A DNA stretch of 64,000 bases from Corynebacterium callunae DSM 20147 (GCF_000344785.1 NC_020506.1:2232001-2296000); one strand, 5' to 3'. Numbered from the stretch's first letter, positions 46,718-57,736 are shown. The notes: a model not told the origin generated them from the letters alone. Translations and numbers: made by a program.

Positions 46718-48051
46718 ATCTAAACAACTCCTCCATTCCGGCTAATCGCTCCACGGCTCTGCTCACCGATAAATATGAGCTGACCATGTTGGAAGCTGCT
46801 CTTATTGATGGAACAGCAGAGCGCCCAGCAACCTTTGAAGTTTTCAGTCGCAGGCTCCCCAATGAGCGTCGCTATGGTGTTGTTGCAGGTACGGCTCGCG
46901 TTCTTAACGCCATCCGTGACTTTGTATTCACCGAAGACCAGTTAGCTGATCTAGATTTCCTCAACGCAGACACCCTGGAATACCTACGCAATTACCGCTT
47001 TAAGGGCCAGGTTGATGGTTACCGTGAAGGCGAAATCTACTTCCCTAATTCCCCGCTCCTTACTGTGCGTGGCACCTTTGCTGAGTGCGTCATTTTGGAA
47101 ACTGTCATCCTTTCCATCATGAACGCTGACTCCGCAGTAGCTTCTGCAGCTGCCCGCATGGTCACTGCAGCCGATGGACGCCCAATCATTGAGATGGGTT
47201 CCCGACGTGCACATGAGTATGCAGCAGTAACCGCATCCCGTGCCGCTTATTTGGCAGGTTTTGTGGCCACTTCCAACTTGGAAGCTGCTTACCGTTATGG
47301 CATCCCTGCCTCCGGTACTTCTGCCCACGCTTGGACCTTGTTGCATATCAACGAAGATGGCACCCCAAATGAGGCAGCAGCCTTTAAGTCCCAGATTGAA
47401 TCTCTAGGCGTTGGCACCACCTTGCTGGTTGATACCTATGACATCACCCAAGGTGTTGCCACTGCCATTGAAGTTGCAGGTACCGAGCTTGGTGGCGTGC
47501 GCATTGACTCCGGCGACCTCGGCGTGATGGCCCGCAAGGTACGCAAGCAGCTTGATGATCTCAACGCTCACAACACTAAGATTGTGGTTTCTTCTGACCT
47601 TGATGAGTTTGCTATCGCAGGTCTGCGCGGTGAGCCAGTTGATGTTTATGGCGTTGGCACCTCTGTGGTTAATGGCTCAGGTGCTCCAACCGCTGGCTTG
47701 GTTTATAAGCTCGTTGAGGTCAATGGTCACCCTGTTGCCAAGCGTTCCCGCAATAAGGAAAGCCATGGTGGTGCTAAGCGTGCGGTTCGCACCCACCGCG
47801 ATACCGGCACCGCTATTGAAGAAGTTGTATTCCCCTTCAACAATGACACCCCGGACACCTGCAAACTTAATGTCTTGCAGTTGACCATCCCACTTATGCG
47901 CGATGGTGAGATCGTTCCAGGTCTGCCAACTCTGGAAGAATCCCGAGATTACTTGGCCAAGCAATTGGTTTCCTTGCCTTGGGAAGGCCTTGCGCTTTCC
48001 CGTGACGAGCCAGTTTTGCACACTCGTTTCTCTGGCTTCCCTGACGCTTAA
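46714..48051 (+). CDS. pncB: Nicotinate phosphoribosyltransferase
   Basis: 445 residues from GTG 46714. Motifs: LLTDKYELTMLEAAL, FEVFSRRLPNERRYGV, MGSRRAHEYAAVTASRAAYLAG, SGTSAHAWTLLH, and GGVRIDSGDLGVMARKVR with the phosphoribosyl site. It makes nicotinate mononucleotide from nicotinate, PRPP and ATP, using the product of PncA. GTGA overlap with the CAP gene implies one operon. Confidence 0.94.
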   Translation: MNLNNSSIPANRSTALLTDKYELTMLEAALIDGTAERPATFEVFSRRLPNERRYGVVAGTARVLNAIRDFVFTEDQLADLDFLNADTLEYLRNYRFKGQVDGYREGEIYFPNSPLLTVRGTFAECVILETVILSIMNADSAVASAAARMVTAADGRPIIEMGSRRAHEYAAVTASRAAYLAGFVATSNLEAAYRYGIPASGTSAHAWTLLHINEDGTPNEAAAFKSQIESLGVGTTLLVDTYDITQGVATAIEVAGTELGGVRIDSGDLGVMARKVRKQLDDLNAHNTKIVVSSDLDEFAIAGLRGEPVDVYGVGTSVVNGSGAPTAGLVYKLVEVNGHPVAKRSRNKESHGGAKRAVRTHRDTGTAIEEVVFPFNNDTPDTCKLNVLQLTIPLMRDGEIVPGLPTLEESRDYLAKQLVSLPWEGLALSRDEPVLHTRFSGFPDA

Positions 48052-48064
48052 GCCCCCTTTTTTT

Positions 48065-48119
48065 AGATCCTCTAAATTCCTTCGTTAGCTATTGTGAGCA
48101 GGTATTTTAGGGGATCTTT
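48065..48119 (+). terminator. Terminator after pncB
   Basis: AGATCCTCTAAA and TTTTAGGGGATCT pair around a loop of about 27 bases, followed by TTTTAAT. Confidence 0.65.
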
Positions 48120-48135
48120 TAATACCCCTTAAAAC

Positions 48136-48167
48136 TTTGTTGACATATAAACAAAAAGGGTTATAGT
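48136..48167 (+). promoter_or_regulatory. Strong promoter overlapped by an inverted repeat
   Basis: TTGACA (48140-48145) and TATAGT (48162-48167) with a 16-base spacer are near consensus. TTTGTT (48136-48141) and AACAAA (48150-48155) form an inverted repeat over the -35 box, the layout of a repressor site for the dehydrogenase gene that follows. Confidence 0.6.
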
Positions 48168-48231
48168 GGAAATTACAAACAAAGAAAGACCTAGAAAACA
48201 ACGAAAGTTGTTTAGCTTAGAAAGGAATATC

Positions 48232-48999
48232 ATGTCCACCAAAAATGATTTTTCAGGAAAAGTAGCTCTCGTCACCGGTGCAGCATCCGGCCTCGGCGAG
48301 GGAATCGCCAAGGACCTGGCAGCTCGCGGAGCTAAGGTCGTTGTTACCGATATCAACATTGAAGGCGCAGAAAAGGTTGTTGCCGACATCCAAGAAGCCG
48401 GCGGGGAAGCCGCAGCTTTTAAGATGAACTCCGCTTCCCGCGAAGACAATAAGAAGGCCGTTGAATTCGCCGTCGAAAAGTTTGGTGCTTTGCACCTGGC
48501 AGTTAATAACGCCGGCATCGGCGGCAAGTCCCACAAGGTTGGTGAGATGGATCTTGATGACTGGGATCGCGTAATCTCCATTAACCTCAGTGGTGTTGCT
48601 TATGGCAACCACTTCCAGATCGAGCAGTTTCTCAAGCAGGATGATCCTTCCAAGACTGCAATTGTGAACATTGCTTCCATCCACGGCACCGTTGCAGCCC
48701 CTGGCAACTCTGCTTATACCGCAGCTAAGCACGGTGTTGTTGGTCTCACCAAGAACGCTGCTGCAGAATACGGTGAAGTTGGCATCCGCGTAAACGCTGT
48801 TGGACCGGGATACATTAAGACCCCACTCCTGCAGAACCTTCCTGAAGAGCACTACAACGCTCTTGCCGGAAAGCATGCACTGGGTCGCCTTGGTGAAACC
48901 CCAGAGGTTGTTGCCCTTGTAAACTTCCTCCTCTCTGAGGATGCTTCCTTTATTACCGGCTCCTACCACTTGGTAGATGGTGGTTACACCGCTGTATAA
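48232..48999 (+). CDS. Short-chain dehydrogenase/reductase
   Basis: 255 residues from ATG 48232, with AGAAAGGA upstream. Classical SDR: TGAASGLGEG (nucleotide binding), NNAGIGG, catalytic serine in IASIHG, and YTAAKHG with tyrosine and lysine. DINIE after the second strand suggests NAD preference. Close to 3-oxoacyl-ACP reductase and acetoin/glucose dehydrogenase types; the substrate is unknown. It stands alone between two terminators and has its own strong promoter, suggesting induced expression. Confidence 0.85.
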   Translation: MSTKNDFSGKVALVTGAASGLGEGIAKDLAARGAKVVVTDINIEGAEKVVADIQEAGGEAAAFKMNSASREDNKKAVEFAVEKFGALHLAVNNAGIGGKSHKVGEMDLDDWDRVISINLSGVAYGNHFQIEQFLKQDDPSKTAIVNIASIHGTVAAPGNSAYTAAKHGVVGLTKNAAAEYGEVGIRVNAVGPGYIKTPLLQNLPEEHYNALAGKHALGRLGETPEVVALVNFLLSEDASFITGSYHLVDGGYTAV

Positions 49000-49036
49000 G
49001 CGCCCTTAATTCCCTGTTGGTTCACTAAAGTTTTAG

Positions 49037-49072
49037 CCCTTGGTTGTCTTCCCTGACAACCAAGGGTTTTTG
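49037..49072 (+). terminator. Terminator after the dehydrogenase gene
   Basis: CCCTTGGTTGTC and GACAACCAAGGG pair perfectly around TTCCCT, followed by TTTTTG. Confidence 0.9.
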
Positions 49073-49143
49073 CCTACGCTGGAAGTCTTTGAAACTGACC
49101 TTGCACTTCGTGTTCTTTAGCCCGGAAAGATAGACTAAAACAG

Positions 49144-51144
49144 ATGTCTGACGCCGAAAACACTCAACAGCCCACACCGAGCGAACCGCTAAATGCCGCT
49201 ACGGTGGAATTACTAAACGCAGCAGTTGAGTCCCTCGGCGGAGCCCGGCGCGCTGGGCAGGAAGCCATGGCGGAAGCAGTTACCAAGGCTTTTGAAAATA
49301 AGCGCCACCTAGCTGTCCAGGCTGGCACAGGTACTGGTAAATCTTTGGCATATTTGGTACCTTCCATGCGCTTTGCCCAAAATACTGACTCCACAGTGAT
49401 CGTCTCTACCGCTACTATCGCCTTGCAGCGCCAGTTGGTGCATCGCGATCTCCCCCGCTTGGCAGATGCCCTGGAGCCTTTAATGGAGCGCCGCCCCACC
49501 TTTGCCATTATGAAAGGCCGATCCAATTATCTGTGTATGAATAAGGTGGCGCGACAAGAGGAACTTGCTCAGGAAGACTCGCTTATTTCTGAGGAAGATA
49601 TCTCTTGGTTGGGCAAGCACATTGTGCGACTTAATGAATGGGCTAATGAAACCGAAACTGGCGATCGTGATGATCTCGATCCTGGTGTTCCTGAGCTGGC
49701 GTGGAAGCAAGTCAGTGTGACTGCTCGGGAATGTATCGGGGCCAGCAGGTGCCCGCATGGCGAGGATTGCTTCGCCGAGGTGGCTCGTCGCAAAGCAAAA
49801 GAAGCTGATGTGGTGGTCACCAATCACGCCCTCCTAGCTATCGATGCACTCTCCGATGTGGCCGTGCTCCCCGAGCACGAGGTTGTGGTTATCGATGAGG
49901 CACACGAACTAGATGGCCGCATCACCGCGGTTGCTTCGGCGGAAATCACTGTTAATTCCCTTAATCTCGCAGCGCGCAGAGCCAGCAAATTGGATTCTGA
50001 TAAACGCGAAGACAAGGTTAATGAGCTCGCTGGCGATCTGGAATTGCTACTGCAAAGTATGCAACCGGGCCGGTGGAATGACATGGATGAAGGATCTAAG
50101 GGCACGCTCGTTGCGCTCAAGGATGCGCTGTGGAATTTGCGTGCGCAGATTTCCAGTTCTCCAGAGGGCGAAGCCGCCAATGATCCGGAGCGATTTGCTG
50201 AGCGTCAGAACTTAAGCAATCACCTCATGGAGATCCATGATGCCATTGTGAGAATTTTGGAGGTTTTTGAGGAAGAAGACCCCGCCAAACAACTCGACGT
50301 GGTCTGGCATAACCATGATGAGCGACGCGGAGATTCCCTCAATGTGGCGCCACTTTCCGTGGCAGGCCTTTTGCACGACAAGCTTTTTACGGACAATACC
50401 GTGGTATTGGCCAGCGCCACCCTAACCATTGGCGGAAACTTCAATGCCATGGCTGCCAGCTGGGGCTTACCTAAGGGCACCTGGGATAGCCTCGATGCTG
50501 GCACGCCTTTTGATCCAGCCCGCTCCGGCATTCTCTATACCGCAAAGCATCTGCCAGATCCCGGCCGCGATGGGTTGCCTGAGGAAACTCTGGATGAGAT
50601 TTATGAACTCATCATGGCTGCTGGTGGCCGCACACTGGGGCTCTTTTCATCACGCCGGGCGGCTGAGCAAGCTACCAAGGCTATGCGTGCCCGTCTGCCT
50701 TTTGATGTTTTATGCCAAGGTGATGACAATACGGCAGCTTTGGTGAAGAAGTTCTCGGACAGTGAAAATACGTGTCTTTTTGGCACCCTCACGCTCTGGC
50801 AGGGTGTGGATGTGCCGGGCAAGTCTTTGTCATTGGTGATTATTGATCGTATCCCATTCCCCCGACCTGATGATCCACTATTGCAGGCTCGAAAAGAAGC
50901 GGCGGATGCTGAAGGCCGTAATGGTTTTATGGAAGTAGCAGCCACTCATGCTGCTCTATTAATGGCGCAGGGAGCTGGCCGTCTACTGCGACATGTGGGC
51001 GATCGCGGTGTGGTTGCAGTGCTTGATCATCGACTTGTCACTAAACGATATGGCAGTTTCCTCCGTTCATCCATGCCCCGTTTTTGGGAAACCACCAAAC
51101 CAAAAGTAGTGCGCGACGCACTTAAACGCCTGGTGGCTCAATAA
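49144..51144 (+). CDS. DinG-family ATP-dependent helicase
   Basis: 666 residues. Superfamily 2, XPD/DinG group: Walker A AGTGTGKS (about 60), an iron-sulfur-type cysteine set (YLCMNK, ARECIGASRCPHGEDC), DEAH box (VVIDEAHELDGR), and late motifs FGTLTLWQGVDVPG and GAGRLLRHVGDRG. It unwinds DNA with 5'-3' polarity in repair or replication restart. Full length for actinobacterial members. Confidence 0.9.
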   Translation: MSDAENTQQPTPSEPLNAATVELLNAAVESLGGARRAGQEAMAEAVTKAFENKRHLAVQAGTGTGKSLAYLVPSMRFAQNTDSTVIVSTATIALQRQLVHRDLPRLADALEPLMERRPTFAIMKGRSNYLCMNKVARQEELAQEDSLISEEDISWLGKHIVRLNEWANETETGDRDDLDPGVPELAWKQVSVTARECIGASRCPHGEDCFAEVARRKAKEADVVVTNHALLAIDALSDVAVLPEHEVVVIDEAHELDGRITAVASAEITVNSLNLAARRASKLDSDKREDKVNELAGDLELLLQSMQPGRWNDMDEGSKGTLVALKDALWNLRAQISSSPEGEAANDPERFAERQNLSNHLMEIHDAIVRILEVFEEEDPAKQLDVVWHNHDERRGDSLNVAPLSVAGLLHDKLFTDNTVVLASATLTIGGNFNAMAASWGLPKGTWDSLDAGTPFDPARSGILYTAKHLPDPGRDGLPEETLDEIYELIMAAGGRTLGLFSSRRAAEQATKAMRARLPFDVLCQGDDNTAALVKKFSDSENTCLFGTLTLWQGVDVPGKSLSLVIIDRIPFPRPDDPLLQARKEAADAEGRNGFMEVAATHAALLMAQGAGRLLRHVGDRGVVAVLDHRLVTKRYGSFLRSSMPRFWETTKPKVVRDALKRLVAQ

Positions 51145-51217
51145 GCCGGTGACGTAAAAGTTGGTCGCGCATTACAACTGCGCTAATTCCGCGAACCCCG
51201 GATGCTAGACCTGGGTG

Positions 51218-52099
51218 CTAGACCCTAGGGGCAATTGGGCCACGGATAATGGTCTGGAATGCGTAGGCATAAAGCAGGTAGGTCAAAGGAGTGGTTACCA
51301 GCATTCCCACAATTGTGAAACTGCCGATGAAATTCAAAGCAAACACTGCCAGCAGCAAAAGGATAGTTGGTACCCAGTTACTGGAAACTGCCTTGCAGCT
51401 GGCTTTTAGAGCTTCGCCGACACCTAAGTTAGCAATGTGGAAGGACGCAGGCACTGCAAAAACCAGCAGATAAGCTATGACTAAGCCTGGCACATAAAGC
51501 GCAATCATGCCGATACCGACCAAGATGCCAACAATGATATAGACCAAAACTGGTTTGCCCAGTCCTTGAACCTTAAAGAAGCTAGCAAAGCTGATCTCTT
51601 CACCACGCACCACGGCCAGGGCATTGCGGTAACAATTAAGTGTCCAAATAAATGTCACCACCATGGCCACCAGCATTCCAATAAAGCCAAGCACACCAAC
51701 TGTTCCAAAGATGCCAGTGGCTACCGCAGTACTGCTTTCGCTGGCTGCGACCATGGCTCCCATCAAGGGAACCATGAGGACTGCCAGGCTGATGGTAAGT
51801 ACCGCGAAGAAAACTAGAGCGGAGACTACCCACGCAACCCAGGTAGCAGAAAAACCTTTCCAGGCTTTGCTAAAAACATCGCCGATATCAAAGGTTCCCC
51901 ATTGAACCTCTTGTGCCTGAGGTTGCGGGCCACCAGCCGGCGCTGGCGCATAACCATCAAAAGCATAGGCCGATTGCTGAAAGGGCTGACCATAAGGGTC
52001 AGAGGGACCAGGCTGAGCGGGTTGACCGGACTGGCCATAAGGCCATTGTTGATTTTCATCGTCTTGACCTGGATATTGAGAACCATATGGATTGGTCAC
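51218..52099 (-). CDS. Proline/glutamine-rich multi-pass membrane protein
   Basis: 293 residues from GTG 52099, with AAGGAGG upstream. A disordered Gly/Pro/Gln/Tyr-rich N-terminus (about 1-70) is followed by six membrane helices and amphipathic segments of the DUF975-like type (CYRNALAVVRGEEISFASFF, ALKASCKAVSSNWVP). Similar proteins are common in corynebacteria; the function is unknown. Confidence 0.8.
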   Translation of the reverse strand: MTNPYGSQYPGQDDENQQWPYGQSGQPAQPGPSDPYGQPFQQSAYAFDGYAPAPAGGPQPQAQEVQWGTFDIGDVFSKAWKGFSATWVAWVVSALVFFAVLTISLAVLMVPLMGAMVAASESSTAVATGIFGTVGVLGFIGMLVAMVVTFIWTLNCYRNALAVVRGEEISFASFFKVQGLGKPVLVYIIVGILVGIGMIALYVPGLVIAYLLVFAVPASFHIANLGVGEALKASCKAVSSNWVPTILLLLAVFALNFIGSFTIVGMLVTTPLTYLLYAYAFQTIIRGPIAPRV

Positions 52100-52168
52100 A
52101 ATTCCTCCTTGCGATAGGTGGGGGTTAATTTACACCCTACAAGCTAGGAGTCCGGAGCACAGCGGACG

Positions 52169-52909
52169 TTATGGAATCGCAACAACAGTCACAGTATTGG
52201 GTGCAACCTCAGTAAATCCACCATCGCGCACCGGAACTGCACCCGGGGCTGCTAAAAATTCCGCAAATTCCGCAGTCGAAACTTCACGCACATGCAAAGC
52301 AAAATCAGCCTGCGCCCAAGCTGCTACCCATTCATAAGACTGGTGGGCAGCCAATAACATCGAAGCATGACCCACCTGGGCAGCAGCTTTGCCCAAGGTC
52401 ATGTCCAAAGATCCATCCACATAAATCACGGGTGCATCGTCGGAAATATCATTGGGGTGATCCAGCGGCAATTCGGTGCCCGAAATCTGCAGTTTCCGAA
52501 TATCCGCCGGCACTTCACTGACCGCACTTGGCAAAAATGCACGTACCTGCGCCCCATCATCATCGACGGTCACACCGGTTAAATCCTGCACCTTTACCCA
52601 GGCAGTATTGCGCGCGCGCCGCGCCACCTTGCGGATCAAATGGCCATACCAACGCTCCAGCGCCGCCCGAAACTCCGGGTCAGTTGCCACTCGCTCATCA
52701 AGACAGAGCTTTACGACGGCGCGAGCCGCCGCTTCCAGTACATCAGTCCGGCGCGGGGCATCCTGTTTGGGGATATGCAGGGCAATTTGCATTGCCTGCA
52801 CCGTTGCCGGGTCATTAGGATCCTCGCCGTGCGGGCCGTCGCCCGCGCGCTCGGACAATAATGTGTGAGCGATGCGCAGTGGTTCGTCGAAAAGCGCTTC
52901 TTTAGGCAT
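52169..52909 (-). CDS. Peptidyl-tRNA hydrolase (PTH2-like) domain protein
   Basis: 246 residues from ATG 52909; the longer frame enters serB. The C-terminal 110 residues resemble PTH2: VDGSLDMTLGKAAAQVGHASMLLAAHQ and VREVSTAEFAEFLAAPGAVPVRDGGFTEVAPNT. The N-terminal 130 residues are a helical extension not present in archaeal or eukaryotic PTH2. Its start overlaps the serB stop by eight bases, so it is translated with serB. The enzyme activity is likely but unproven here. Confidence 0.8.
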   Translation of the reverse strand: MPKEALFDEPLRIAHTLLSERAGDGPHGEDPNDPATVQAMQIALHIPKQDAPRRTDVLEAAARAVVKLCLDERVATDPEFRAALERWYGHLIRKVARRARNTAWVKVQDLTGVTVDDDGAQVRAFLPSAVSEVPADIRKLQISGTELPLDHPNDISDDAPVIYVDGSLDMTLGKAAAQVGHASMLLAAHQSYEWVAAWAQADFALHVREVSTAEFAEFLAAPGAVPVRDGGFTEVAPNTVTVVAIP

Positions 52910-54197
52910 TGTTAGGCAAAGGAACGCGGTGGAAGGTTCCATCCTCAAGGTCAGCGAGGTCAATTTCATCGCGGGAAATGCCCATAATGTGCAAAACCTC
53001 ATCCAAGAAAGGATGGTTCACTGAGGTATCGGCGATCTCCTTCAGCGCAGGCTTAGCGTTGAATGCAATACCAAGACCCGCTGCGGAGAGCATATCGATG
53101 TCATTTGCACCATCGCCAACAGCGACAGTTTGGTGCATCTTCAGTCCGGAATCTGCGGCGAACTCAGCGAGGAACTCAGCCTTGGCAGCGCGGTCCACAA
53201 TCTTGCCAATAACGTTGCCGGTGAGCTTGCCATCAACAATTTCCAAAGTGTTGGCACGTACATAATCCAGGTCTAGTTCTTCAGCAAGACCTTCCAAAAC
53301 CTGGATAAATCCGCCGGAAACCACAGCAGTCTTATAACCCATGCGGTTAAGGGTACGAATGGTGGTGCGAGCACCTGGGGTGAGCTCAATTGCGGCTGCA
53401 ACTTCATCGATTACAGAAGCATCCAAACCGGCCAAAGCCTTAACACGCTCGCGCAGGGACTCTTCAAAGTCGAGCTCGCCGCGCATTGCACGCTCAGTAA
53501 CAGCAGCTACTTCTGCTTCCTTACCGGCATAAGCTGCCAGCATCTCAATAACCTCACCGGTGATCAAGGTGGAATCGCAGTCAAAGCAGACCAGGCGCTT
53601 GGAACGGCGCAGCAGACCGGAGCGCTCAATAGCGATATCGACATTCAGCTCTGCAGTCAGCGCAGCCAAAGCTTTACGAATCTTCTGCGCACCACCAGGG
53701 CTAGTATCTGGCACGGTGATCTTCAGCTCGAGGCCGGTTACTGGGTAATCAGAAAGTCCACGGATGGTATCGATATTGGCATCATAATCAGCCAAGGTCT
53801 GGCCAATGCGGGAAATATCCATTGCATCAACTGGGTCACCCAAAACCACCACAACGTGTGAGGAACGAGGGCGGGAAGATTGCACGGTGTCCTGAATTTC
53901 TACGAGGACAGACTGGCCATGCACCTTCAAGGTATCGGTGAGTCCGGTGGTGACAGTTTCCACCTTCTGCGGTGCAATACCGACAAAGGCTGCCAAGTTA
54001 AGGAAGCCACGGAACATAGATTGCTCTACATCCAGAACCTGCACCTGGTTAGCAGAGAGGACCCGGAAAAAGGCGGCAGTAACGCCATGGCGGTCCCTTC
54101 CACTGACCGTAATTACAGCCGGCAGGTAGCCTTCACGCAATGCTACGTGCTGGCCGGCTAAGTTATCTTGATCTTCAGTCTGGATGAGTTCAGTCAC
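52902..54197 (-). CDS. serB: Phosphoserine phosphatase with two ACT domains
   Basis: 431 residues. Two N-terminal ACT domains (about 12-90 and 105-185) precede a HAD phosphatase: nucleophile Asp in CFDCDSTLITGE (D-x-D-x-T), VSGGFIQVLEGLAE, and VGDGANDIDMLSAAGLGIAFNAKP. It makes serine from phosphoserine. The ACT domains suggest feedback sensing of amino acids, as in mycobacterial SerB2. Confidence 0.94.
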   Translation of the reverse strand: MTELIQTEDQDNLAGQHVALREGYLPAVITVSGRDRHGVTAAFFRVLSANQVQVLDVEQSMFRGFLNLAAFVGIAPQKVETVTTGLTDTLKVHGQSVLVEIQDTVQSSRPRSSHVVVVLGDPVDAMDISRIGQTLADYDANIDTIRGLSDYPVTGLELKITVPDTSPGGAQKIRKALAALTAELNVDIAIERSGLLRRSKRLVCFDCDSTLITGEVIEMLAAYAGKEAEVAAVTERAMRGELDFEESLRERVKALAGLDASVIDEVAAAIELTPGARTTIRTLNRMGYKTAVVSGGFIQVLEGLAEELDLDYVRANTLEIVDGKLTGNVIGKIVDRAAKAEFLAEFAADSGLKMHQTVAVGDGANDIDMLSAAGLGIAFNAKPALKEIADTSVNHPFLDEVLHIMGISRDEIDLADLEDGTFHRVPLPNNA

Positions 54198-54259
54198 GCA
54201 AATTATTGTCTCATGTCAGCACGCAGATTACGACATTGGAGTTGTGTTTAGATACGACA

Positions 54260-54284
54260 AAACCCCGACAAATTGTCGGGGTTT
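54260..54284 (-). terminator. Terminator after ctaD
   Basis: AAACCCCGACA and TGTCGGGGTTT pair perfectly around AAT, between the ctaD stop and the serB start. Confidence 0.88.
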
Positions 54285-54310
54285 CATCTAGTCAGGTTGT
54301 TGCTGTCACG

Positions 54311-56065
54311 TTATGAACGTGGACCAGCAGCATGGATCGGGGCTGAACCCGTCGCTGGAGCATCGATATCGTTGTGATGTCCAGTGTGAGCCTCAGCACG
54401 CATGCGCTCAATCATATGAGGGTAGTGCAGCTCGAAAGCTGGACGCTCGGAACGGATACGTGGCAAAGAGGTGAAGTTGTGGCGTGGTGGTGGGCAGGAG
54501 GTTGCCCACTCGAGGGAGTTGCCATAACCCCAAGGATCATCAACGGTAACGAGCTCACCGTAGCGCCAAGACTTGAAGACATTCCATACGAATGGGATGA
54601 CAGACAGTCCAAGCAGGAAGGAGAACATGGTGGAAACCTGGTTGTAGATGGTGAAACCATCGGAATCAAGGTAGTCAGCGTAACGACGTGGCATACCCAT
54701 GTTTCCTACCCAGTGCTGGATAAGGAAGGTGCCGTGGAAGCCGATGAAGGTGAGCCAGAAGTGAATCTTGCCCAGACGCTCGTCGAGCATGCGGCCGGTC
54801 ATCTTGGGGAACCAGTAGTAAACGCCTGCACAAGATGCGAACACCACGGTACCGAAGAGGGTGTAGTGGAAGTGCGCGATCAGGAAGTAGGAGTCTGACA
54901 AGTGGAAGTCCAATGGAGGGGAAGCCAGCATAATACCGGTCAAACCACCGAAGAGGAAGGTTGCCATGAAGCCAACAGACCAAATCATTGGGGTTTCCCA
55001 GGTGATGTGGCCCTTCCACATGGTGCCTACCCAGTTGAAGAACTTAACACCGGTAGGAACGGAGATCAGGAAGGTCATGAAGGAGAAGAACGGCAGCAAA
55101 ACCGCACCGGTAACGAACATGTGGTGAGCCCACACAGCCATGGACAGTGCGCCGATGGACAAGGTTGCGAAAACCAGGCCAACGTAGCCAAACATTGGCT
55201 TACGAGAGAACACAGGGATGATCTCAGAGACGATGCCGAAGAATGGCAGTGCCAGGACGTAAACCTCAGGGTGTCCGAAGAACCAGAAGAGGTGCTGCCA
55301 TAGAAGGGAGCCACCATTTGCTGGATCGTAGAGGTGTCCACCGAGCTTGCGGTCATAAAGCACACCCAGAGCTGCAGCGAGCAGCAGTGGGAAGATCAGC
55401 AGTGCCAAGACGGAAACAACGAAGATGTTCCAAGTGAAGATAGGCATGCGGAACATGGTCATACCTGGTGCACGGAGACACAGGATGGTGGTCAGCATGT
55501 TAATTGCAGAAGCAACAGAGCCAACACCGGTAGCGCCAACGCCGACGATCCACATGTCAGAGCCAAGGCCTGGGGAGTGAATTGCATCGGAAAGTGGGGA
55601 GTACATGGTCCAGCCGAAGTCTGCCGCACCACCAGGGGTGAGGAAGCCAGTCAGCATTGCGACACCACCAACGGTGGTGATCCAGAAACCAAAGGCGTTC
55701 AAACGTGGGAAAGCTACGTCAGGTGCGCCAATTTGCAGTGGCAAGACGTAGTTGGCGAAACCCCAGACGATCGGGGTTCCGTAGAGCAGCAACATAACAG
55801 TTCCGTGCATGGTGAACAGCTGGTTGAACTGCTCATTGGACAGGAACTGCAAGCCTGGGGTGAAAAGCTCAGCTCGAATAAGCAGAGCCATCAAACCACC
55901 GAGGAAGAAGAAGCTGAAAGACATAATGATGTACATAATGCCCAGCTGCTTGTGGTCGGTGGTGGTCAACATCATCCACGCTTTGCTGCCCTTGCGAGCA
56001 TGTCCTGTCGGCTCGGGCCTCTGTGGGGCGACGTGCCCGTCGACCCTAGGCGCCACAGCGGTCAT
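54311..56065 (-). CDS. ctaD: Cytochrome c oxidase subunit I
   Basis: 584 residues from ATG 56065, fixed by AGGAGGAACCT upstream; the frame is open 57 bases further without a site. Twelve membrane helices carry heme a and CuB ligands: [11 protein letters not shown] (heme a His), [14 protein letters not shown] (CuB His and cross-linked Tyr), HHMFVTG (CuB), and HFHYTLFG. It is the catalytic subunit of the aa3 oxidase that works as a supercomplex with the bcc complex in corynebacteria. The other subunit genes are elsewhere. Confidence 0.95.
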   Translation of the reverse strand: MTAVAPRVDGHVAPQRPEPTGHARKGSKAWMMLTTTDHKQLGIMYIIMSFSFFFLGGLMALLIRAELFTPGLQFLSNEQFNQLFTMHGTVMLLLYGTPIVWGFANYVLPLQIGAPDVAFPRLNAFGFWITTVGGVAMLTGFLTPGGAADFGWTMYSPLSDAIHSPGLGSDMWIVGVGATGVGSVASAINMLTTILCLRAPGMTMFRMPIFTWNIFVVSVLALLIFPLLLAAALGVLYDRKLGGHLYDPANGGSLLWQHLFWFFGHPEVYVLALPFFGIVSEIIPVFSRKPMFGYVGLVFATLSIGALSMAVWAHHMFVTGAVLLPFFSFMTFLISVPTGVKFFNWVGTMWKGHITWETPMIWSVGFMATFLFGGLTGIMLASPPLDFHLSDSYFLIAHFHYTLFGTVVFASCAGVYYWFPKMTGRMLDERLGKIHFWLTFIGFHGTFLIQHWVGNMGMPRRYADYLDSDGFTIYNQVSTMFSFLLGLSVIPFVWNVFKSWRYGELVTVDDPWGYGNSLEWATSCPPPRHNFTSLPRIRSERPAFELHYPHMIERMRAEAHTGHHNDIDAPATGSAPIHAAGPRS

Positions 56066-56283
56066 AGGTTCCTCCTGACTACGGGACGATCCATTCGGAT
56101 TTAAACCGTCCTTTAACAACACTGCCTGATCTTATGTGACAAGCAGGATCCGATGCCAACCCAAAATGGGCGGTATGCAGCTAACTGTAATCCCTTTTCA
56201 GGCCTAAAAAAAATGTTTTCCCAACTTTATCCAACCCACACCCCAGGCTCATTTAGCCCTGGGCAGTGAGTTTCATTCAAAGT

Positions 56284-56299
56284 TGTGAAGGGTTTCACA
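56284..56299. promoter_or_regulatory. GlxR/CRP-type binding site upstream of ctaD
   Basis: TGTGA, six bases, TCACA: both half-sites match the GlxR consensus exactly. It lies about 220 bases upstream of the ctaD start. GlxR is known to bind before respiratory genes including ctaD in C. glutamicum. Confidence 0.75.
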
Positions 56300-56547
56300 T
56301 TTTTCTATTCCTTTCCCCAGCACACCACTCCCCCACCAATAAATTTCCAGCTTCTGCAATTCTCCCCCCGCGGGGGTTCAACCTAAAGGTTGAGGGGTAC
56401 CCCACCTGACCTTTTAAGCTCTATAAGAACCATTAAGAATTGAAAGCCGCCAGTACCTCAAATCTATTTTCCAAGCTTTAAAAAGGCCGACTATGCGGCC
56501 AAAGATTGCACCCTAAATGCAGCTCTTCTCTGCATTGCAAAATCAAC

Positions 56548-56580
56548 AAAGGCCACACCCCCCGCAGGAGGTGTGACCTT
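56548..56580 (-). terminator. Terminator after nrdF
   Basis: AAGGCCACACC-type left arm pairs with GGTGTGACCTT around a C-rich loop; upstream A residues on the + strand give a T-run for the leftward transcript. Confidence 0.7.
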
Positions 56581-56605
56581 AAGTGAATCTAAAAGCTTTT
56601 AGGAC

Positions 56606-57628
<1,023 letters not shown>

Positions 57629-57736
57629 CTAACTATTGGTTTTAAGTGCTACTCCGGGAGCCCTCGTGAAGTACTAGGGTCATTCCGCGCAGAGTGGACA
57701 CATTTAGGAACCAAGCATACCTGGGTTCTATTCCCC

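Larger units (their letters stand above)
56066..56605. other. Intergenic region between ctaD and nrdF
   Basis: 540 bases without a gene. It holds the ctaD promoter, a GlxR-type site (56284-56299), a C-rich hairpin around 56362-56385 (CCCCCCGCGGGGG type) followed by CAACCTAAAGGTTG, and the nrdF terminator near 56550. Confidence 0.55.

Noticed and set aside
55334..56104. Open frame of 256 codons opposite ctaD
   Set aside because: Antisense to the membrane helices of cytochrome oxidase subunit I; no protein-like features.
56362..56400. C-rich hairpin before ctaD as a 6C RNA
   Set aside because: The six-C loops and paired hairpins of 6C RNA are not both present; the C-run lies partly in the stem.
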